This document shows, in pieces, positions 1 to 10,329 of a stretch of DNA of 64,000 bases; position 1 is the stretch's first letter, and each line of letters begins with the position of its first letter. Made by a program: the position numbers and the translations under genes. The DNA comes from Undaria pinnatifida. Taxonomy: Eukaryota > Sar > Phaeophyceae > Laminariales > Alariaceae. The stretch covers positions 11,928,080 to 11,992,079 of the forward strand of contig JABAKD010000030.1 of NCBI GenBank assembly GCA_012845835.1. The letters are read 5' to 3'. The notes beneath the pieces were generated by a model. The model was given only the letters and a program-made list of their open reading frames with translations. It made no database searches and was not told the origin of the DNA.

Positions 1-1
1 G

Positions 2-949
2 GCTCAGCTGAGGGCTCTGCTCCTCAAGTGGCCGGGGAACCGTCGGTACGCGTTAGAATCCGAGGTACGGGAGCTGGTTGGGAAGTTATTGTACGCCAGC
101 GAGGTGGTGCGGCCGGGCAAGTTTTTCGTGCGCCGTATGCTGAACATGCTTGGTCTGCCCCCCGTGAAGCGGTGGCAGGAGAAATTTGGGGGTGGCGGCC
201 AGCGGTCCCGAAGACCGGGCCGTCTACCCCTCGGCCCAGAGTTTCACGCTGACATTGGGTTTTGGAAGTTGATGGTGAGCGAGGAACTTGCACTACCGTT
301 GTCCTCGCCGCTGTATACTCGTTTCCTACAGCGCCACTCTCGTACGCTAGTGTCAGACGCGTCGGGGACGGCCGTGGGAGGCTACTGCTTGGAGACAGGG
401 GCATGGTGGCGGTTTGAGGTAGACCAGGACGCAAAATCTCGTTTGAGCCAACGTGTCAAGGACCACAACGATCTGTCTATCAACGTCCTTGAATTGTTGG
501 GGATGGTAATCACGGCTTGGATGTTTGTCGTTGGCGCTGGATCACAGCCTAGGTTCGAGGGCGAAAACGTGTTGATGTTGGGCGATAACATGTCCGCGGT
601 ACATTGGGTAGGAAAATGTCGGGGGGGGACTGAGCCGAGGTCTGGGGCTCTGATGCGTATGCTAGGATGCTTGGAAATGCGTCGTGGGTGGTGCTTTCGG
701 GCGAAACATGTGAAAGGAATTGCGAATACGCTGGCCGACGGTATTTCTCGGTGGGAACGAATCGATGTTAACAGACACCTTCACGAATCTCGCCCGGACA
801 TTACATGGCAGGAACAGGACCTGGGGGAGACGGGGAGGGCCCTATGTACAGGGATATTGGCGTCCAGTACATCCGCGGGTCAGTTGCGGAGTCATCTGAG
901 CGCACTCACGCGTCAGGTTTCAGGTCTTGGACTAAATTTCGCGGGTTGA
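2..949 (+). CDS. DIRS-type RT C-terminus with RNase H domain (5' partial)
   Basis: The frame is open from the first bases of the window, so this is the C-terminal part of a longer polyprotein that makes cDNA and degrades the RNA template. The RNase H core is visible: VSDASG (first Asp, near base 352), NVLELLG (Glu, near 490), LGDNMSAV (Asp, near 580) and ANTLADGIS (last Asp, near 728). This spacing is the one found in DIRS-like elements. The last 145 bases overlap the recombinase frame in another phase, as is common in this group. No internal stop is present. What precedes base 2 cannot be seen, so the true start is unknown. Confidence 0.82.
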   Translation, partial: AQLRALLLKWPGNRRYALESEVRELVGKLLYASEVVRPGKFFVRRMLNMLGLPPVKRWQEKFGGGGQRSRRPGRLPLGPEFHADIGFWKLMVSEELALPLSSPLYTRFLQRHSRTLVSDASGTAVGGYCLETGAWWRFEVDQDAKSRLSQRVKDHNDLSINVLELLGMVITAWMFVVGAGSQPRFEGENVLMLGDNMSAVHWVGKCRGGTEPRSGALMRMLGCLEMRRGWCFRAKHVKGIANTLADGISRWERIDVNRHLHESRPDITWQEQDLGETGRALCTGILASSTSAGQLRSHLSALTRQVSGLGLNFAG

Positions 950-1950
950 CGAGCGCCGTTTTGTATTTTTCGGAAGACACCCCCAAGAGTGATATGGTAT
1001 GGGCGCTGGTAGACTTTGCGGCTTGGTGTTGTGCGTCGGAAGGCAATAAAGTCGGTACGATTAAAAGTAAGATAGCGGCGGTGCAATATTTCCATCGCGT
1101 GAAGATAGGCACGGAGCTCCCGACTGAATCGCCCCTGCTGGAACGCGTTTTCAGCGGGATATCGCGGGCACATGCAGTAGTAGCGGGTACGGAGAAGCGG
1201 GTGCGCCGCCCGGTGTCATGGGAAATGTTGTTGGACGGGGAGACATTGATACCGTCCTGGGGCAGTGGCGGCCGAATCCTTTGGTTGTGTCTGGCATTGG
1301 GGTGTTTTTTGATGACGCGATCCGACGAATTATTTGCGACAGACGCCGGCGTGGCGCACCAGGTGCATTGTTTGACTAGGGGGGACGTTGCGTTTTACTC
1401 AGGTGGGGAGCAGTTGCCCTTTTTGCGGTGGCGGGAGGCGCGTACGGTAAAGATTCGTTTTCGCGGTCATAAAGGGGACCAGCTTCAAGCAGGCGACGTG
1501 CTAGTACGAACACGAGACGCTGTTCGGGGCTTGGGCTCGAGCTTGCGCGAAGGGGGTGGAGCCGTGGCGCTGCTTGTGGAATTGTTGTCTATTCACCCTA
1601 ACTTCCCGAGTTCGGCGCCGTTAGCGTCTTTCCGCGAATCGGGACGGGTAGCAGTGTGGAGCTACGGGCAAGCACTCCGGGCGTTGCGAGAGGTAGTGGC
1701 AAAGTCGAGGCAAGACCCAGCGGAATTTGCACTACACTCGCTCCGGATCGGGGGCGCGTCGCGCTTGGCGGCAGGGGGGGGGTTGTCAGAACGGGTAATA
1801 CAGAGAGAAGGGAGGTGGAAATCGGATGCGTATAAGGTGTATACTCGTAGTAATATAGAGGATTCGGGACAAGTGTCACGAAAACTAGCTCGACAGGATA
1901 GGTGTCCCCAAAGAGAGCCGGGACAAGGGACGGAGTGGGGCCATAAATAA
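805..1950 (+). CDS. Tyrosine recombinase of the DIRS/Ngaro-like element
   Basis: This 381-residue frame encodes the integrase of the element, a phage-integrase-fold recombinase that joins a circular cDNA to the genome. The catalytic residues can be placed: Arg in MTRSDEL (near base 1320), the H-x-x-R pair in HSLRIGG (near 1740), and a C-terminal GRWKSDAYKVYTR block (near 1815-1850) holding Trp/His and the nucleophilic Tyr. The start is the ATG at 805, inside the end of the RNase H frame. An earlier start by frameshift or internal initiation cannot be excluded. Length is in the usual range for these enzymes. The stop lies 30 bases before the B1 repeat. Confidence 0.85.
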   Translation: MAGTGPGGDGEGPMYRDIGVQYIRGSVAESSERTHASGFRSWTKFRGLTSAVLYFSEDTPKSDMVWALVDFAAWCCASEGNKVGTIKSKIAAVQYFHRVKIGTELPTESPLLERVFSGISRAHAVVAGTEKRVRRPVSWEMLLDGETLIPSWGSGGRILWLCLALGCFLMTRSDELFATDAGVAHQVHCLTRGDVAFYSGGEQLPFLRWREARTVKIRFRGHKGDQLQAGDVLVRTRDAVRGLGSSLREGGGAVALLVELLSIHPNFPSSAPLASFRESGRVAVWSYGQALRALREVVAKSRQDPAEFALHSLRIGGASRLAAGGGLSERVIQREGRWKSDAYKVYTRSNIEDSGQVSRKLARQDRCPQREPGQGTEWGHK

Positions 1951-1980
1951 ACAGTCATTTGGACTAGCCTCGTGGGTGGA

Positions 1981-2204
1981 GGAGTTGGATGGTATAGTAC
2001 CATCTTGGGGGTCTCGGCTGTCCGAGACTGTGTTTTGGCAGTAGGACTGATCGGAATTAAGGGGAGGGAGACAAGGGTGTATTGCCTGGCACGAGGAAAT
2101 ACCGCAGAAACGGGTTGCTGCGGTAGACGTGCCAGGCATGGGAAGTTTCCCTCCCAAACGTCACAGATACTAATGATGAACCAATTCGAAAGATAAACAA
2201 CAAA
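1981..2204 (+). repeat. B1 copy of split direct repeat
   Basis: This 224-bp block is repeated at 2600-2823 (offset 619). Reading both copies side by side I find one difference, A at 2056 against G at 2675. It directly follows the recombinase frame. Together with the segment between the copies it gives the order ORF-B1-A2-B2. The open frames inside it on both strands are by-products of the repeat and are not annotated as genes. Confidence 0.85.
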
Positions 2205-2599
2205 GTGGAAGATTGGGTCGCAGACGCAATCTGGATTTTGTTGGAAAGTGAGAATTGAGGTGTTCTTCCATGATTGGTTATCGTGACGTATTGTACCGAG
2301 GACACAGTCAACCTTTGAGCAGTCTTCTCCTTGCTGCTGTGGTGGGAGTATACAATACGTACAGCAGAAGGGGTACACGTAGGGCCGCCTGATCGCACGA
2401 CTCAAAGACAGCGTGCAGTGGAGGAAGCGGACGGCGGCAGCTACGCAAGAATAGTGACTGGCTAGCCAGTGGTTTTTCTCCCGCCCACCCGCCGCTTTTC
2501 TTTCGAAGGTGGGGGAACGGAGATCAACTACGCGTGTGTGTAAATCATAGGCCAGTTGTCTATTCTCATTTTTTTTTTTTTCATTGGTATCTGTGCCGG
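2205..2599 (+). repeat. Putative A2 segment between the two B repeats
   Basis: About 395 bp lie between B1 and B2. In Ngaro/PAT elements the matching place holds A2, a copy of the 5' terminal A1 repeat. A1 would lie upstream of the window, so its identity cannot be tested here. The segment includes a T-tract at about 2570-2581 and no convincing reading frame. Confidence 0.5.
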
Positions 2600-2823
2600 G
2601 GAGTTGGATGGTATAGTACCATCTTGGGGGTCTCGGCTGTCCGAGACTGTGTTTTGGCAGTAGGACTGATCGGAGTTAAGGGGAGGGAGACAAGGGTGTA
2701 TTGCCTGGCACGAGGAAATACCGCAGAAACGGGTTGCTGCGGTAGACGTGCCAGGCATGGGAAGTTTCCCTCCCAAACGTCACAGATACTAATGATGAAC
2801 CAATTCGAAAGATAAACAACAAA
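2600..2823 (+). repeat. B2 copy of split direct repeat, 3' end of element
   Basis: Second 224-bp copy of B1. Its last bases (AAA, 2821-2823) are also the first bases shared with the flanking old repeat, so the exact junction is ambiguous over three bases. This is expected for strand exchange at a short shared sequence without target duplication. Confidence 0.85.
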
Positions 2824-3560
2824 TAACATGTTAAATCTTCATAGTTTGTTGTTGTATGATACATCGATCGAAAGCTAGAATATTTTATAGAATATTTGTA
2901 GGTACCATTATTTTCTGACATCGCTAATTAGAAGAAAGAGATACGTATTGTCAAATGCAACAGGCGAGGTGATGTGGTCATGCACTGTTTGTCACCATCA
3001 TCATACAGTTACCATTATTATCGACATCGCTAATTATACGCAAGAGATACGTATTGCCAAATACAGCATGCGAGGTGATGTATGTGGTCATGTGCTGTCT
3101 CCGTCATTGAGCATTAGAGGGAGGGATGCGAATCGTCAGTTTTAAAGGAACGCTTGGTATACATGTGCTCAATTACGTTACCTCATTAGTCATACTTGGT
3201 ATACACGCGCTCAATCGCGTTACCTCGTTAGTAATACTTCGCTTGGCATAGGTGGGGAGGCGATCATGCAGACGGTATGTACGAAATACCCTACGTAATG
3301 GGTTGGTGAGGTTGTTTACCGCAAGTTTAACACATCTGCCTGTGCTTCCTTTTCCAAATTATTTTTGTCTCAAATAAATGTACGATTTCACGCCTATAAT
3401 TTTACCTTGTCGATGTGGGGCTCTGCGGTCGTCAATTTTAAGTCAGAGATACGTCCTACAAATACATCAGGCGGGGTGGGTATGTGATGTCATGTATATG
3501 CGATGTCATCACTATTGATCGCGAGGGTGATTTTACTTCGTGAGGTAAATGGTACTGTGT
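2821..3560 (+). repeat. Old dispersed repeat, inverted partner at 49410-50136
   Basis: The reverse complement of this stretch matches 49410-50136 with moderate divergence over its whole length. Short open frames in it have clear counterparts in the partner, which reflects repeat homology rather than a gene. An internal tandem pair of about 47 bp begins near 3155 and 3202 (sharing CTTGGTATACA). The homology ends near 3560, after GGTAAATGGTACTGTGTT. Confidence 0.75.
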
Positions 3561-3664
3561 TATGATATATATGCTGTTCAAAAGGTAAGGTGCCATTTGG
3601 ATTATCAGAAGGGCGCCGTCTTATCGCCGATCGTTTCGACGTACACGCCATTCGAGTACATAAA

Positions 3665-3954
3665 CTAGGCTTCACGCGTCCCTTCCCTCCGAAAACCGGC
3701 CGGCACCGGGAAACCATCGACGGCTTTGATCGTCTCCGCCGGCAATTCGTACACGTCTCCCTTGAGCGAGTTGTACACAGGAGCAAGCAAAATCACCGGC
3801 ACGGCTTTCTTTTTCGCGTCCACGTCGATAACTTCTGCCGCCGACGCTGATGTGTGTGGGGGCTAACAAACGTTAAAGATGACCCGCCACCAGAAGAAGC
3901 GGTGGCATCACTGCTGGAGGCCACCTCATTCTGGGGAGTTGCGCCCTTGCTCAT
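3665..3954 (-). CDS. Small protein of unknown function
   Basis: A minus-strand frame starts at ATG 3954 and reads a Ser/Ala/Asp-rich stretch. Joining exon 3891-3954 to exon 3665-3846 through a 44-base GT-AG intron keeps the phase (1 into 1) and gives an 81-residue protein ending at a TAG at 3665. The second part reads as a normal folded segment (AVPVILLAPVYNSLKG, VDGFPVPAGFRREG). I do not recognise it. The intron is very short for this window. An alternative is that 3665-3846 is the last exon of the coiled-coil gene at 4720-6285, reached by a donor near 4735. No targeting signal is seen. Confidence 0.4.
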
Positions 3955-4076
3955 GCGTGCTCAGAGTCTCGGTATACTGACCGTAGTGGACGAGATGCTT
4001 GGGGACCGGGGTGTGTGTGGCTGGAGTGCTGCCTGGAGTGAACGTTCCAAGGGATGACGTCACAATGTGGCGGAAT

Positions 4077-4600
4077 CGGATTGATATCGTGCCAAACGTA
4101 CCGAAGCGTCCGGTACTGGGTTGATGTTGTGACGATCTTACCGAAGTGTCCGGTACCGGTATCGGTGTTGTACCAATACCGGTACCGGCTCCAATACATA
4201 GGTGCATACCGGTACCGCCGGTACCGGTGTTGATGTCGTACCGAACTTACCGAAGTGTACCGGTATTGATGTTGTACCGAACTTACCGAAGTGTCCGGTA
4301 CCGGTATTGATGTCGTACCGAACATACCGAATTTTCCAGTACCGGTATTGATAGCGAACCGAACTTACCGAAAGGTCCGGTACCGGTATTGACGTCGCAC
4401 TGAACTTACCTAAGTGTCCGGTACCGGTATGAAAGTCTGTACCGGCACCGCCGGTAACGGTACTTGATGTCGTACCGAACTTACCGAAGTTTCCGGTATC
4501 GGTATTAATGTCGTACCGAACTTACCGAAGAGTCCGGTATCGGTATTGACGCCGTACCGAACTTACCGAAGTGTCCGGTACCGGTAATACCGGCGGTATA
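4077..4600. repeat. 41-bp minisatellite with palindromic GGTACCGG core
   Basis: Roughly a dozen diverged copies of a unit of about 41 bp, recognisable by CCGAACTTACCGAAGTGTCC followed by GGTACCGGTATTGATGTCGTA-like sequence (pieces vary). The core GGTACC is self-complementary. Period and copies degrade toward both ends. The open frames here are artefacts of the repeat. Confidence 0.85.
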
Positions 4601-4719
4601 TATCGCTGGCACGCCTCGGTACGTACCGAGCCGAACACACCCTTGCAAATTCGATCGACCCTTAGCCGGAGGGTATAACGCTGAATGGGTGCGCATGGCG
4701 CTCAAGCAAGCTCAACCTG

Positions 4720-6285
4720 TCACATCACAGATACACACCGGTAACGAAGCCCGTGGACGTCGTCAGATTTTCGCTCCATCTCGATCCGACGCCGTTCGTC
4801 GTGCTTCGCCCTCGATCGTTCCGCCGCCCGCCAGCGCTCCTGCTCCGAGCTCAGTTGCTTCCGAAGGTTAACATTTTCCGACGACATGCACTTGGCCTCG
4901 TGCACAAGCCTGGCAAGATGCGGCAGCAGACCCACACAAATGATCGCCAAGGCGGCGGCCGTGAGAAAATGCTAATGCGACTTCGCTGTTGTGCCGAGGT
5001 AAGTGGCAAAAGGTCCGAACGACTCACCGCTGGGAGTGCAAGCAAATCCTTGTCAAAACGGATCTTACGGTTGACGTTTAAAAAAAATATATAAGATCCT
5101 TGTAAAACACCCCGGTATCTCCAACTCACAGACACCACCATCTGCAGAAAGAGACATTTCGTGCCCGCTGTTTTCTGATTGGTCAGTTTTTTAGATTGAT
5201 TTCTTTTGTTATTGGTGGAAAATCCTTGATCGACAAATGTCGTCATCCAGGATCGTGACGTCACTTCTCGGGAAAAAGAAAAATACTTCAAAAGCCACCG
5301 GACGGAGCGGAAAAATGAGCACCTTGCCAACTTCTCCCTTAGATCCGTAGACTCCAAGCCTCTCGCGTCGGCCAGCTCTCTCAGCGCTTCCCCCTCTCCT
5401 CGCATCGTCGTCGCCTGCGCCTCGAGTCGTTCGTTTTCTAACGTGCGTCTTCGAAGATCTTCCAAGGCGCCCTCCAGACGAAATCGACGGACGTCCAACT
5501 GTCGTGTGCATTCGCGCGCCTGCCGTGTCCAGTGGGAGAAAGACATGTTTTTCGATTTCACCATTACACCCTGCAGCCATTCCTTAGGCAAGGGCCACAT
5601 CCGGTCACGCCGCCGGAAAGTCTCGTTGCCTCTAACCGGTTGCCACTTCAAGTTCGTAGGTTTCACAGGAAACTATTACCCGGGGGGGGAATCGACCAAT
5701 ATCATCCACGCGAAGTCATAACCCTACGCTGTACGCGCGGCCGAAATATTACAACACGCAGCTTGCAAAGATGAGTTTCCGGTAGTCAATCCCACAGCTG
5801 ACGTCTTGCAACAATTTATAAAATCCACGGATATATGGGCAGTCAACTGGTAGAGGCTACGGAGTTCAAGTTCCTAAGCACCAAATCAGGAGCAGTGCTG
5901 CGAGGGCTTCAGGAGTAGCACTCAACACAGCGAAAGCTCTCCAAGAGGCGATGATCCGTGCGCACATAAACATGAAGGAAACAGACTACGAAAGTGCGTG
6001 AACAGTCAGCTGATTGGCCCGGAGTTCCCGCTCTCACCTCCTCCTCGAGCACCGCGGCCCTTGCCTTTGCCGCCTGGGTCCCCTCGCATGCGCTCCGAAG
6101 CCCATCCTCCGCCTTCCTCCTCCGATCTTCTTGTACCCGAGCCCAAGCGAGGAGCCTTTCGAACCGCGCCTCTGCGCCCTTCGCTCTACCTTTCTCCGCC
6201 TCCACTGCGTCTGATTCCGCTCGTAATCTTCTTTCCAACGCTTGGCGGCTATTTTCAAGCTCGGAAACAGCCCGCGAGAGGTCGT
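4720..6285 (-). CDS. Coiled-coil protein, last three exons
   Basis: Three minus-strand exons fit together by phase: 6038-6285 (enters in phase 1), 5323-5519 and 4720-4909, ending at TGA 4720. They encode about 210 residues rich in Glu, Arg, Ala and Leu with heptad-like spacing (for example AVSELENSRQALERRLRAES, then ENERLEAQATTMRGEGEAL, then NLRKQLSSEQERWRAAERS), so a long helical coiled coil is expected. No enzyme motif is visible and I cannot name a family. The 5' exons are not resolved; the acceptor at 6286-6287 shows that at least one lies further right. The ATG at 6316 would read through the acceptor and is a less likely start. Location in the cell is unknown. Confidence 0.6.
5757..5825 (-). 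repeat. Dispersed dyad element, copy 1
   Basis: Contains GCAGCTTGCAAAGATGAGT, then CCCACAGCTGACGT, then the AT-rich flank with TTTATAAAAT. It lies in an intron or just inside the coiled-coil locus. See the finding on the family. Confidence 0.7.
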
Positions 6286-8198
6286 CTGGGGAAGATGTGG
6301 GTGAGAGTCCGACCATTACGTATCACGAAGTCGGGTGGGGAGGAGCTCTCTGTTAGGACCCCGATGCCTACCACTATTAATAGTGCGAGCTGCTGCCTTT
6401 GCAGCACTTTTCCTCGATGAACCACCTCGTTTTCGTAGGTGTGCCGTCAGATCGGGCTTCGTCACCCGCCGCTGGTATGAGACTTGTGGTAGACAAATGC
6501 GGTTATCAACGCCAGCGTGCTCGAAAGTCAAAGTACTAATTAATGTGGTAACGGATGTACGACCGCTTCTCAGACGTGCTGTGCGCAACGAGGATATACA
6601 TGTGCGGAGTTTGTTCGCAGAATTGTCGAAGACAGCGGTACCGAGCAAGATGAGAATCAGCAAGAGTAACAGCAGAGAGTAGGAGGGGTGGTCGAGGGCC
6701 AACACACCTCAGCTGAGGTTGACCCAGAACGACCAATCACAGCAGTTATCCCGCTTTTATCTACGATACCTGGTACGTAACCACCAGCTACCGACCACTT
6801 CAACCATGGCTGTCGGCGAGCAGTGCTATACCGAACAAAACCCGGACCGAGCTCCAAAACCATCACAAGGGCCGCTCTATGCTGACAATAAGTGCTTGTT
6901 CTCGCTGAACTCACCGTCGCGTCGCTGCCAATGGACACGCTCTTGCGCGGCAGCTGCTTGGTCTCGATGGAGACTTTCAATCTTCTCTTTGGCCTTTCTG
7001 CTACCCAGTGGAATAAATAAGAAACAGCGGAGGAAGAAAAGTGAGCGACGGGGTCACCCGTCGCTCAGATATGGGTTTCGACGCTCAAAAAAGCCTGCAA
7101 ACTATTCTGCCGAACGAGTGCCACCCCGAACCCAACTAAACTGGTTAAGATACGACCTCCTCGCTGAGATGCAGCCGACGTCAACAACTTGGGCTATTGG
7201 CGAACTCCACCCAACATGTATCAAGCCTCCATACGCGATTAGACAGCTGAGCCGCCCTTTTAAAATCCATGTTCCAGCCAATTGAACGGCGTGCTATATA
7301 CATCGGCAACATTGATGGCGCCGCTAAACTTACGACAGTACTACGATTGGAGTATTAATTGAGTGCGGTATACGGCAGGGCAAACATATCCCGCTCGGCG
7401 GAAAGCTGCGTCAATCTGTTTACCTACCGCAGATGTAGAACAAGCTGTGCCCTGCCAGGTCCGTACAGCGCATCCCTTTCCCCCTTAGTGTCAGAAACGT
7501 CCTCTTCAGAGTCCAACGGTAGCCGTCCCTCGCCCCCGCGCTCTGCGCCCTTTTTCCCGGACTTTCGGCTTTTGCCTCCTCCGCGGCCCGTATATCTGCT
7601 GCTGCTCGCTGATTTCGCGTTGGCGCCCCCGACACCGCTGTGAGCAGCTGTTGCTGTTGGTACGGGTGGTTTACGATGTAATATCTACACGAGGCCACCG
7701 ATGCACAAACAAACGTGGGCGGCGAATCGCGGATGTATCATATCAGAACGACAACGATTGTGGGGATTGTCGGCAAGGACCGTAATATCATGCCCGGCCC
7801 GGCTTGGCCCCGAAAAAATGTGCAGCACCATTTCTGGCCCTTGCACAAAAGCACTGCCGGCCAATACGCACGCAACACGTAACTACCTCGTATGTTTTAA
7901 CTTCGTCACAGCCACTCGCAGAGCTGCGAAGGCTAACGGCCATATATCATGTCCCGCCCGGCTTGGCCCAACGAGAATGCATTATATGCGGCCTTTTTTT
8001 TCTTCTACGTTTTTTCAGTGCCGGCCAGCTTCAATGCAACACGCAATTCATGTCAAGTTAATAACAACTCGTTGAGCTACAAAAATCCAACGGCTATGCA
8101 AACGACGCAGAAACAACCTTATTATGTCCGTATAAAAATAACGAACCAAGCGGGCTCCTAACTCCTGGCCCTCGTATCGCCGTTATACCTTTCTTAAC

Positions 8199-8309
8199 TC
8201 GCCAGAACTCTTCGCGGCGGTCCTTCCACCAGTTCTGCAGCCCTCGTCCGGCCAGGTCGTTTCCGCGCGAGTTATTATGTTGGCTGCCATCATATCTTGT
8301 CTCCGTCCC
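8199..8309 (-). CDS. Possible isolated exon, unknown product
   Basis: A 37-codon stretch bounded by a CAG acceptor at 8310-8312 and a GTTAAG donor at 8198 on the minus strand, open in phase 0 at both ends. It reads a polar segment followed by LQNWWKDRREEFWR, which looks like real protein. It could belong to the coiled-coil gene at 4720-6285, but no phase-compatible exon connects them. It is listed as a lead only. Confidence 0.25.
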
Positions 8310-8468
8310 CTGGTAGCGGCATGGCCCGCCTCAAGTTCAAGGACATGCAAAATAATATTACAGCAAGCAGCAGCAGCAGCTGCAATCATATTTGTGAAAT
8401 CGAGTAAGAGATGACAAACAGCGCTTGATTCATTAGATCGAAAGTAATATTTTTTATAAAAATCGAAA

Positions 8469-8597
8469 AACGTCAGCTGTGAGTATGACCGATGGAATGG
8501 TTGAAACTCAACTTTGATTATTTGTTATAAAAATTGAAAAACGTCAGATATGAGTACGACCGATTGAATGGTTGAAACTCAACTTTGCAAGCTGCGT
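8469..8597 (+). repeat. Dispersed dyad element, two tandem copies
   Basis: Two head-to-tail copies (8469-8516 and 8541-8597) each read AAACGTCAG, GTGAGTA, GACCGAT and GGTTGAAACTCAACTTT. Only the second ends in TTTGCAAGCTGCGT. The AT-rich flank (TTTATAAAAATYGAAAAA) precedes each copy, so the duplication includes the flank. Confidence 0.75.
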
Positions 8598-8935
8598 GGT
8601 ACATCTATGCTTCCCTAATATACAGTAGTTAGTTGCACAAAATTTACGGAAGGTCGTTCGCGAGTGTTATATATTTGATCCTCATGAAAGATATAGGTCG
8701 GTGACTCCCGTGGATGTTGCCAGGGTCAACAACAACAACAACAGGACGGTTTTCCATAATACTTATTCTGTGCACTGATACTAAAAAACCCGCATGGAGG
8801 GTAGATATTTCAGTAAAGCATTAGACTATATTATTATATGACATGATCAGTATAGAGGGCGGGGGTTATAATAAGCACGATATTATCACATGATATGACC
8901 AGTAGGTGTCACAATATTTTGTAAAAATTGAAATA

Positions 8936-8973
8936 CGTCAGCTGTGAGTACGACCGATTGAATAGTTGAACCT
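8936..8973 (+). repeat. Dispersed dyad element, truncated copy
   Basis: Reads ACGTCAGCTGTGAGTACGAC after a TTTTGTAAAAATTGAAAT flank, then diverges after GTTGAACCTCA. Same orientation as the pair at 8469-8597. Confidence 0.65.
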
Positions 8974-10227
8974 CAAAAATATCTACATGATACGTACTAC
9001 TGTGTGTATGTAGTGTTTGGCGATCTGATCTTCATAAACAGTGCTTGAGACGTGGAAACGAGGTTATGGCATATACCCAAGTAGCAGTATACTATCAATA
9101 CTGTTTTGTCAGTTTGCGATCGTACTACTACTGTATGTCGTACAAGTTTTGCGGTGATTGTCCCTTCTGCCGTGCGTACACAAACTATTCTTGACGTGGT
9201 TGTTGTGCTGTCTCGCCTGCCAGCTGCCGGGTCTGCACGAGTACGAGTATGTACTGTTGAACATTGTACATACGTGTCGCCAGGTACCAGGTACCTACCG
9301 TTTGGGACGATTTTACGTATTAAAAAACGCAACCACATATAAACTTAATTACTTAGACCTCGACCCCCTCGGAGGTCTCGCTCGGCATATCCTCCCCCCT
9401 CTCAGCCCTTCTCAGCCCGTAATTGCCGAAAAGAAAATTAGTTGCTGGGAAAAAGAACCGTCCCGAAGTTCCTTGAGAAAATTAGTTGCTGGGGAAACTA
9501 CAAATATCTTCGTGCCGAAAGCGCTCGGTTGGTGCTTCCCTGGCATCTCCGAGTTTCGTCAGCTGAGATCTGGGCTTGGCTCATCAGCTTCGCACCGCCC
9601 AGCACCCCACCGCAGCGCTATAGCTCGCAGCAACGCAGCGCCGTGCAGTGCCCTGCGATGCCCTGCAGCTCTAGCTTAGCAGAGCGCAGCGCTGTGCTTT
9701 GACGTGCTTTGCTGCTTTGCCATGCTGCGTGCTTTGCGGTGCTTTTATTAGTTCGTACCTGCCAGTAACATTCATTCGCAGTATTATCCCACGTACCGGT
9801 ACTTTGTACATAATACGTTGTTGGATCACAACGCACCCCCAGCTCAGGTCAGCCCATGTTCTGAACATTTTTTTAACTTTTTTTTTTTCAACTCTTTTTT
9901 TCCAAGTAACTTTTGTTTTTGGGAGTTGACCTTGCAGCTTTGTTTCTTCGGGAGCTGAATATGCATTTTAAAGGACGTCCATGCGAAGGAGTTGAACTTG
10001 CATTTTAATAGACGTCCATGCGAGCTTTTTTGTAATAATGCGCCCAAGGGCACACAGCACAAGGCAACAACAGGAGCAAGCTTATGCTGTGGACCAGTTA
10101 TGACAATTATTGTATTTTTCGTTTTTCAGTTGTTTCCTCGTTCATTTTCTACTATCTCCTTTAAATTTGATTCGTTCGAGTTTTTCATCTTCTTCTGAAC
10201 ATTTACAATTGGTCCAGCTTTTCTTTG

Positions 10228-10305
10228 GTTTCTTGCTTCGAGTTTCAACCATTCAACCGGTCGTACTCACAGCTGACGTTTTTCAATTTTTATATAAAAT
10301 ATATC
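10228..10305 (-). repeat. Dispersed dyad element copy with full AT flank
   Basis: Minus-strand copy: GAGTTTCAACCATTCAACCG, then GGTCGTACTCACAGCTGACG, then TTTTTCAATTTTTATATAAA. It matches the 8469-8597 subtype closely, in the opposite orientation. Confidence 0.75.
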
Positions 10306-10329
10306 GATTCTTTTAAGAGGATATTTTTT

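Larger units (their letters stand above)
1..2823 (+). mobile_element. DIRS/Ngaro-like tyrosine-recombinase retrotransposon, 3' part
   Basis: The window opens inside a YR retrotransposon. It shows the end of a reverse transcriptase/RNase H reading frame, an overlapping tyrosine recombinase frame and a terminal B1-A2-B2 repeat block. This order is that of Ngaro/PAT-type elements, which integrate through a circular intermediate using the recombinase instead of a DDE integrase. The upstream A1 repeat, gag and most of the RT lie outside the window. The 3' boundary is 2821-2823, where the sequence becomes an older repeat whose uninterrupted partner is seen near 50136. Both reading frames are open and the two B repeats differ at one base, so the insertion looks young. 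Confidence 0.85.

Noticed and set aside
1972-2405. Several overlapping open frames on both strands
   Set aside because: They fall in the B1/A2 terminal repeat of the YR element and recur in the B2 copy; they show no protein-like composition.
2948-3145. Conserved small protein shared with the 50-kb region
   Set aside because: The similarity extends over the full non-coding repeat on both sides of the frame, so it reflects repeat ancestry.
6719-7285. 188-codon plus-strand frame
   Set aside because: Composition is not protein-like and no splice partners or domain could be found.
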